From Gammaproteobacteria bacterium (GTDB lineage: Bacteria; Pseudomonadota; Gammaproteobacteria; GCA-001735895), in the NCBI GenBank assembly GCA_024229615.1, contig JAAESG010000506.1, positions 1 to 56,755 on the forward strand: DNA of 56,755 bases, in the 5' to 3' direction. Both the position numbers and the translations under genes were made by a program. How positions within the stretch are numbered: position 1 is the first letter of the stretch; every line of letters starts with the position of its first letter. Below, one piece after another: positions 52,521 through 56,755 of the stretch. The notes under the pieces were generated by a model that was not told the DNA's origin, made no database searches, and saw only the letters and a list, made by a program, of their open reading frames with translations.

Positions 52521-53678
52521 ATGTCCGATGAACGCAGTCATCCCGACGTAAGGGCCGCCGTTACCCGTCTATGTGCCAATTTTCCGGATGAATACTGGCG
52601 CGAGAAAGATAGCCTCAAGGCCTACCCGGGTGAGTTTGTGCAGGCGCTTACCGACGCCGGCTATCTCTCGGTCTTGATCCCGGAGGAATATGATGGCGCC
52701 GGCATGGACCTGGCGACCGCCTGTGCCGTGCTCGAGGAAATCCAGCACAGCGGCGCAAACGGTGCCGCCTGTCATGCACAAATGTATATCATGGGCAGTC
52801 TGCTACGTCATGGCAACGAGGCGCAAAAGCAGAAGTACCTGCCCGGTATTGCTAGCGGAGCGCTCAGGCTGCAGGCTTTTGGCGTCACCGAGCCGTCCAG
52901 CGGAACCGATACCACGCGTATCAAAACACGCGCTCATCGCGATGGCGATCACTATGTCGTAAGTGGGCAAAAAGTTTTCATTTCGCGTGTCGAACATTCC
53001 GACCTGCTATTGTTGCTGGTGCGTACCACCCCACGCGATGAAGTTGATAAACCCACCCAGGGGATGTCGGTTTTACTGGTAGATCTGCGCGAAGCGGTGG
53101 GTAATGGATTGACGGTGAGGCCGTTGGAGACCATGCTGAATCACGCTACCACCGAGCTTTTCTTTGACCAGTTGCGGGTGCCGGTGGAAAACCTGATCGG
53201 CGAGGAAGGCAAGGGCTTCAGCTATATCCTCGATGGCATGAATGCCGAACGTATTCTGATTGCATCCGAATGTATTGGCGACGCGCGCTGGTTTATCGAT
53301 CGGGCCAGCAGTTACGCGCGTGAGCGGGAAGTGTTTGGCGCCCCCATCGGTAAAAATCAGGGAATCCAGTTTCCGATCGCAGGTTCCCATATACAAACCG
53401 AGGCGGCCGCATTAATGGTGGAAAAGGCCTGTCGCATGTTCGATACGGGTGTCGCCTGTGGATCGGAAGCCAATATGGCCAAGCTGCTCGCTGCCGATGC
53501 TTCGTGGGCGGCAGCGGACATGTGCCTGCAAACACACGGCGGTTACGGATTTACGGTCGAGTACGACGTCGAGCGCAAGTTTCGTGAAACCCGGCTTTAC
53601 CAGGTCGCACCGATCTCCACTAATTTGATTCTGTCGAATATTGCGACCCATGTACTGGGCCTGCCCAAATCCTTTTAG
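52521..53678 (+). CDS. Acyl-CoA dehydrogenase family protein
   Basis: A 385-residue FAD enzyme: LIPEEYDGAGMDLATACAVLEEI, FGVTEPSSGTDTTRIKTRAH, VSGQKVFISRVEHSD, then RVPVENLIGEEGKGFSYILDGMNAERILIASECIGDARWFID and LQTHGGYGFTVEYDVERKFRETRLYQVAP. It oxidises an acyl-CoA at the alpha-beta bond; substrate unknown. The start follows GGAG by about 10 bases. A CoA-transferase gene starts 13 bases after its stop, so the two act together: the transferase makes the CoA thioester and this enzyme oxidises it (inference). A carnitine/crotonobetaine-type pathway is one possibility. Confidence 0.93.
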   Translation: MSDERSHPDVRAAVTRLCANFPDEYWREKDSLKAYPGEFVQALTDAGYLSVLIPEEYDGAGMDLATACAVLEEIQHSGANGAACHAQMYIMGSLLRHGNEAQKQKYLPGIASGALRLQAFGVTEPSSGTDTTRIKTRAHRDGDHYVVSGQKVFISRVEHSDLLLLLVRTTPRDEVDKPTQGMSVLLVDLREAVGNGLTVRPLETMLNHATTELFFDQLRVPVENLIGEEGKGFSYILDGMNAERILIASECIGDARWFIDRASSYAREREVFGAPIGKNQGIQFPIAGSHIQTEAAALMVEKACRMFDTGVACGSEANMAKLLAADASWAAADMCLQTHGGYGFTVEYDVERKFRETRLYQVAPISTNLILSNIATHVLGLPKSF

Positions 53679-53691
53679 GCTATCCATTACT

Positions 53692-54861
53692 GTGTTGAAA
53701 CTGGATGACATTTTGGTGGTATCGCTGGAACAGGCAGTGGCAGCGCCATTTTGTTCGAACCGACTCGCCCACGCTGGCGCCCGGGTGATCAAGGTCGAGC
53801 GTGCCGAGGGTGACTTTGCGCGCGGCTATGACAGTGCAGTAAACGGCGAATCAGCCTATTTTATCTGGCTGAATCAGGGCAAGGAATCACTGGTGATGGA
53901 CATCAAGGACGAGACCGACACCGAACTGTTGCATCGACTTCTCGCGCGGGCTGATGTGTTTATTCAGAATCTGGCACCGGGGGCCGCTCAACGCGCCGGT
54001 TTCGGCAGTGAAGCAATGCAACAACGCTACCCTGGATTGATTTGTTGTGATATCTCCGGCTACGGCGATCAGGGCGAATATAGCAGGATGAAAGCCTATG
54101 ACTTGCTGGTGCAATGCGAATCCGGTATGGCTTCGATCACCGGGACTGCGGATGCGCCCGGTCGAATCGGCGTTTCGGCCTGCGATATCAATTGTGGACA
54201 GCAGGCTTACGCGGCCATACTCGAGGCACTGATTGAGCGTGAACATAGCGGTGCAGGCTGTGTCATTAAGGTCTCCCTTTTCGACGGGATGGCCGAATGG
54301 CTGGCGGTGCCACTGTTGCACTTTGATTATGCCGGCAAGATCCAGTCACGCGTTGGCATCAATCACGCGACGATTTCTCCCTATGGCGCTTACCGCTGTG
54401 GCGATGGACTTGATATTGTGCTGGCCATTCAAAACGAGCGCGAATGGCGTAACTTCTGTACCGGGGTATTGGGCGATGAGACTCTGGCCGACGATGACCG
54501 ACTCAAATCCAACCAGCTGCGGGTTACCAACCGCGCCTATGTCGATGAACTGATCCTCGAGCAGTTTATGCAGATTGACCAGGCCGCGGCGGTCGAGCAA
54601 TTAAGCAGGGCCGGCATCGCTTACGGCCGGCTTAACGATATCGCAGGTCTTTCAGAGCACCCGCAGTTGCGCCGTGTACACATCGACACTCCGAGTGGAG
54701 AAGCACAGGTAGTGGCGGTTGCCGCGATGCGTTCGAACCAGTCTGAAGTGTCGTCCAGAGTGCCATCCATCGGTGAGCACAGTGATGCCATTCGTAACGA
54801 ATTTTCAAGTAGTGCTAACAGGTCCTGGGATAATACAAATGGAAACAATCGAATGGAGTGA
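53692..54861 (+). CDS. CaiB/BaiF-family CoA-transferase
   Basis: A 389-residue class III CoA-transferase, GTG start. Landmarks: [92 protein letters not shown] (the catalytic Asp is in AYDLLVQ), and [16 protein letters not shown]. It transfers CoA between carboxylates. It overlaps csaA by 23 bases. Paired with the acyl-CoA dehydrogenase upstream. It has a single CaiB domain, not the double-domain DddD. Confidence 0.92.
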   Translation: MLKLDDILVVSLEQAVAAPFCSNRLAHAGARVIKVERAEGDFARGYDSAVNGESAYFIWLNQGKESLVMDIKDETDTELLHRLLARADVFIQNLAPGAAQRAGFGSEAMQQRYPGLICCDISGYGDQGEYSRMKAYDLLVQCESGMASITGTADAPGRIGVSACDINCGQQAYAAILEALIEREHSGAGCVIKVSLFDGMAEWLAVPLLHFDYAGKIQSRVGINHATISPYGAYRCGDGLDIVLAIQNEREWRNFCTGVLGDETLADDDRLKSNQLRVTNRAYVDELILEQFMQIDQAAAVEQLSRAGIAYGRLNDIAGLSEHPQLRRVHIDTPSGEAQVVAVAAMRSNQSEVSSRVPSIGEHSDAIRNEFSSSANRSWDNTNGNNRME

Positions 54862-55177
54862 TTTTGCAAAAGTCGAGATACGCGTTGGTACCGTCGTCGA
54901 GGTGCTGGATTTTCCCGAGGCGCGCAAGCCGGCCTACAAGTTGAAGATCGATTTTGGCGATGAAATCGGCATTCGCAAATCGAGTGCGCAGATCACCGAT
55001 ATTTATCAAAAAGAAGAATTGGTTGGAAGCCAGATCGTCGCTGTGGTAAATTTTCCAGTCAAGCAAATCGGGCCTGTACGCTCGGAATGCCTGGTAACCG
55101 GTTTTCATCGCGAAGATGGCGCTGTCGTCCTGGCACGACCGGATAGTGAGGTTCCCGACGGTGCTAAACTCGCCTGA
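54839..55177 (+). CDS. csaA: tRNA-binding-domain protein CsaA
   Basis: A 112-residue protein made of one EMAP/tRNA-binding OB fold: [83 protein letters not shown]. Length and wording match CsaA, reported as a secretion-associated chaperone and tRNA-binding protein. The start overlaps the CoA-transferase end by 23 bases. Confidence 0.92.
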   Translation: METIEWSDFAKVEIRVGTVVEVLDFPEARKPAYKLKIDFGDEIGIRKSSAQITDIYQKEELVGSQIVAVVNFPVKQIGPVRSECLVTGFHREDGAVVLARPDSEVPDGAKLA

Positions 55178-55238
55178 GTAAATCTGCGCTATACTTAGTG
55201 AGCGATTAAAAATCAAAATAGAATTAGAGGAGAATAAA

Positions 55239-55595
55239 ATGCGTTTAAATAAACTATTGCACTACCTGTTTTTTACCCTGGCACTGTTCGCCATCAGTTT
55301 GCCGAGTCAGGCCGGTATGGTTGGAACTTCACAGTTGCAACTCGATTCTGCCGTTATCGACCTGGGGAATATCACCCAGCAGCGCGACTGGATCAGACAG
55401 CAACTGGTACAAGGTGGTGTCGATCAAGCCGATGCGGTTGTGCGTGTGGCGTCGATGACCGATGCTGAAGTGGCCGAAATTCATCAGCGAATCGACGAAG
55501 TGCCTGCAGGCGGAGTGAATGGACTTGTGGTTGTCATAATCGTACTCGTGGTTCTAGAGGTCACCGGTTACATCGACATAATTCCTGAGCGCTAA
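55239..55595 (+). CDS. PA2779-family small membrane protein
   Basis: A 118-residue protein. A signal peptide (to about PSQA, residues 1-25), a helical middle (QQRDWIRQQLVQGGVDQADAVVRVASMTDAEVAEIHQRID), and a C-terminal membrane segment (LVVVIIVLVVLEVTGYI). This fits the uncharacterised family named after P. aeruginosa PA2779, found next to a PA2778-type peptidase as here. A strong GAGGAG precedes the start, and TATACT at 55191-55196 might be its -10 box. Confidence 0.85.
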   Translation: MRLNKLLHYLFFTLALFAISLPSQAGMVGTSQLQLDSAVIDLGNITQQRDWIRQQLVQGGVDQADAVVRVASMTDAEVAEIHQRIDEVPAGGVNGLVVVIIVLVVLEVTGYIDIIPER

Positions 55596-55604
55596 ACCGG
55601 GTAG

Positions 55605-56552
55605 TTGAAACCTGATATCGCGCGCGTGCGCCTGCTGGCGTGCGCACTACTCTTCTCGATCTACCTCGGTGGTTGTGCAAGCTCACCGCAAACACGTCTG
55701 CTTCTGGATAACCCGCCGGATGTGCCCGCGCTTGTCGAATTGAGTGAAGTTCCATTTTTTCCGCAACGGGAATATCACTGCGCCCCCGCCTCACTGGCCG
55801 GCATCATCAACTACCGCGGTACGGCCGTGGCGCCCGATCAAATCGCCGACCTTGTTTATGTGCCCGAATTGAAAGGTAGCCTGCAGGTGGAAATCGTGGC
55901 AGCCGCGAGGCAGTTCGACATGGTGCCAGTGAAACTCGATGGCAGGCTCGAGTCCTTGTTGCGCGAGCTCGCGGTGGGCAATCCCGTCTTCGTACTGCAA
56001 AATCTCGCACTCGAGGTTTACCCGGTATGGCACTACGAAATCCTGATTGGCTACGATCTGGACAAGCGTCATATGATTTTACGCTCCGGCGTTAATCGGC
56101 GCATTACCCGGCGGTTCGCGCTCTTCGAGAAAACCTGGCAACGCGCTGACCACTGGGCGCTGGCGTTGGTCACCACCGATTCGATACCTGCGACGGCGAG
56201 CGCCGAGGCTTATATCGATGCCGTTATCGGCATGGAACAGGTTGGTCGAACCAGTTCTGCGAGGCAGGCCTATGCTACCGCACTGCAACGATGGCCCGAC
56301 AATTTGCTCGCACATACAGGCCTTGGCAATTCCGCATACGCCATGGGTGAATTCGCTGTGGCCGAATCTGCCTATCGTGAGGCACTGGAGATCGATCCGC
56401 AAAAAGCCGAAATCTGGAATAATCTAGCCTACGCGCTGGCGCAACTCGGCCGCCACGAATCCTCCATCAACGCGATTGCGCGAGCGCTCGAGCTCGACCC
56501 CGACAATCAGAATTTCAAGGACAGTTTGCGCGAACTTGGCGCGGTGCAATAA
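55605..56552 (+). CDS. PA2778-family C39-type cysteine peptidase lipoprotein with TPRs
   Basis: A 315-residue lipoprotein (lipobox LGGC, Cys24; TTG start). Residues about 45-180 form a papain-like C39 peptidase domain: VPFFPQREYHCAPASLAG with Cys59, and VWHYEILIGYD with the active His and Asp. The C-terminal ~110 residues are TPR repeats (ARQAYATALQRWPDNLLAHTGLGNS, AESAYREALEIDPQKAEIWNNLAYALAQLGRHESSINAIARALELDPDN). Coupled to the PA2779-type gene 9 bases before. It probably processes or binds a small exported peptide; target unknown. Repeat A begins 29 bases after the stop. Confidence 0.9.
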   Translation: MKPDIARVRLLACALLFSIYLGGCASSPQTRLLLDNPPDVPALVELSEVPFFPQREYHCAPASLAGIINYRGTAVAPDQIADLVYVPELKGSLQVEIVAAARQFDMVPVKLDGRLESLLRELAVGNPVFVLQNLALEVYPVWHYEILIGYDLDKRHMILRSGVNRRITRRFALFEKTWQRADHWALALVTTDSIPATASAEAYIDAVIGMEQVGRTSSARQAYATALQRWPDNLLAHTGLGNSAYAMGEFAVAESAYREALEIDPQKAEIWNNLAYALAQLGRHESSINAIARALELDPDNQNFKDSLRELGAVQ

Positions 56553-56581
56553 ATGGCTCCCACTCACTCATTGAGGTAGTA

Positions 56582-56755
56582 CTAGCCCGCATTTCTCAGC
56601 ACCCATCTACTGCGCGACGCTATGCCACACCCTGTCTGCATTTGGCTCGGTCAGAGCGCTCGACATGGTGTCAACTATGCCTGCGCACCTTCCGAACATT
56701 GGTTGCCGGTAACTGCAAGCAATGTTCACAGTGGTCGCAAAATACAGGCAGGGCA
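56582..56755. repeat. Repeat family A, copy 3 (left part, cut by window end)
   Basis: Starts with the terminal repeat CTAGCCCGCATTTCTCA and follows copy 2 (29855-30078) with scattered changes up to the window end. It differs from copy 1 at three or more shared positions, so the two window ends are not one circularisation overlap. It lies 29 bases past the stop of the cysteine peptidase gene. Confidence 0.88.

Noticed and set aside
53692-54861. DddD, the CoA-transferase type DMSP lyase
   Set aside because: The protein has a single CaiB domain of 389 residues; DddD has two CoA-transferase domains and is about twice as long.
1-56755. Circular molecule from matching window ends
   Set aside because: The ends share repeat A, but copies 1 and 3 differ at several positions in the shared part. 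They are separate repeat copies, probably where the assembly stopped.
1-56755. CRISPR array or ribosomal RNA
   Set aside because: No regularly spaced short repeats and no rRNA-like stretches were seen.

Overview
The window looks like a piece of a marine or host-associated gammaproteobacterial chromosome. The basis is protein resemblance by eye: an HPPD very close to the Pseudomonas type, a PA2779/PA2778-type gene pair, CsaA, heterotetrameric sarcosine oxidases and the DMSP lyase DddP. Base composition is moderate (mid-50s % GC by eye) and drops between about 19.4 and 24.1 kb. The genus cannot be read from the sequence. Several gene remnants and three families of short inverted-repeat elements suggest a genome shaped by small mobile elements and gene decay. 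Both window ends lie inside copies of the same element.

Region 1 (0.16-12.2 kb, minus strand) is a long putative operon. In order of transcription it holds a thiamine-diphosphate 2-oxoacid decarboxylase (AruI-like), a 53-residue small protein, sarcosine oxidase soxB-soxD-soxA-soxG, an FCD-type GntR regulator, a dimethylglycine-dehydrogenase-like flavoprotein, a non-pyrrolysine MttB-family methyltransferase and a broken gene. Together they could take glycine betaine through dimethylglycine and sarcosine to glycine. A HisC-like aminotransferase, a DddP-like M24 protein, a TauD remnant and a small hypothetical gene run the other way (12.3-15.3 kb). HppD and an Lrp/AsnC regulator follow, divergently arranged.

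Region 2 (17-24 kb) is accessory. It has about 1 kb of gene-poor DNA, an MltF-like lytic transglycosylase, an IS1031-type miniature element, an orphan class III aminotransferase, an IS1380-like transposase relic and an SH3/metallo-beta-lactamase protein.

Region 3 (24-35 kb) holds gabD-gabT, a long Orn/Lys/Arg decarboxylase, repeat A, an outer-membrane barrel protein, a C45 Ntn-hydrolase with a small partner, a VOC protein and an amidase.

Region 4 (35-45 kb) holds an ATP-grasp enzyme, a GbdR-like DJ-1/AraC regulator, a second MttB-family protein, dddP, two decayed 2-oxoglutarate oxygenases, a decayed solute-binding protein joined to a glutathione-transferase fragment, a Cys/Met-metabolism PLP enzyme and a small protein.

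Region 5 (45-56.5 kb) holds a second soxBDAG set, a GNAT acetyltransferase, creatinase, an acyl-CoA dehydrogenase, a CaiB/BaiF CoA-transferase, csaA and a PA2779/PA2778-type pair.

The unifying theme is use of methylated and nitrogenous osmolytes: creatine and betaine to sarcosine to glycine, DMSP cleavage, and GABA or guanidino compounds to succinate. Functions are assigned from motifs and remembered family sequences; no searches were run.
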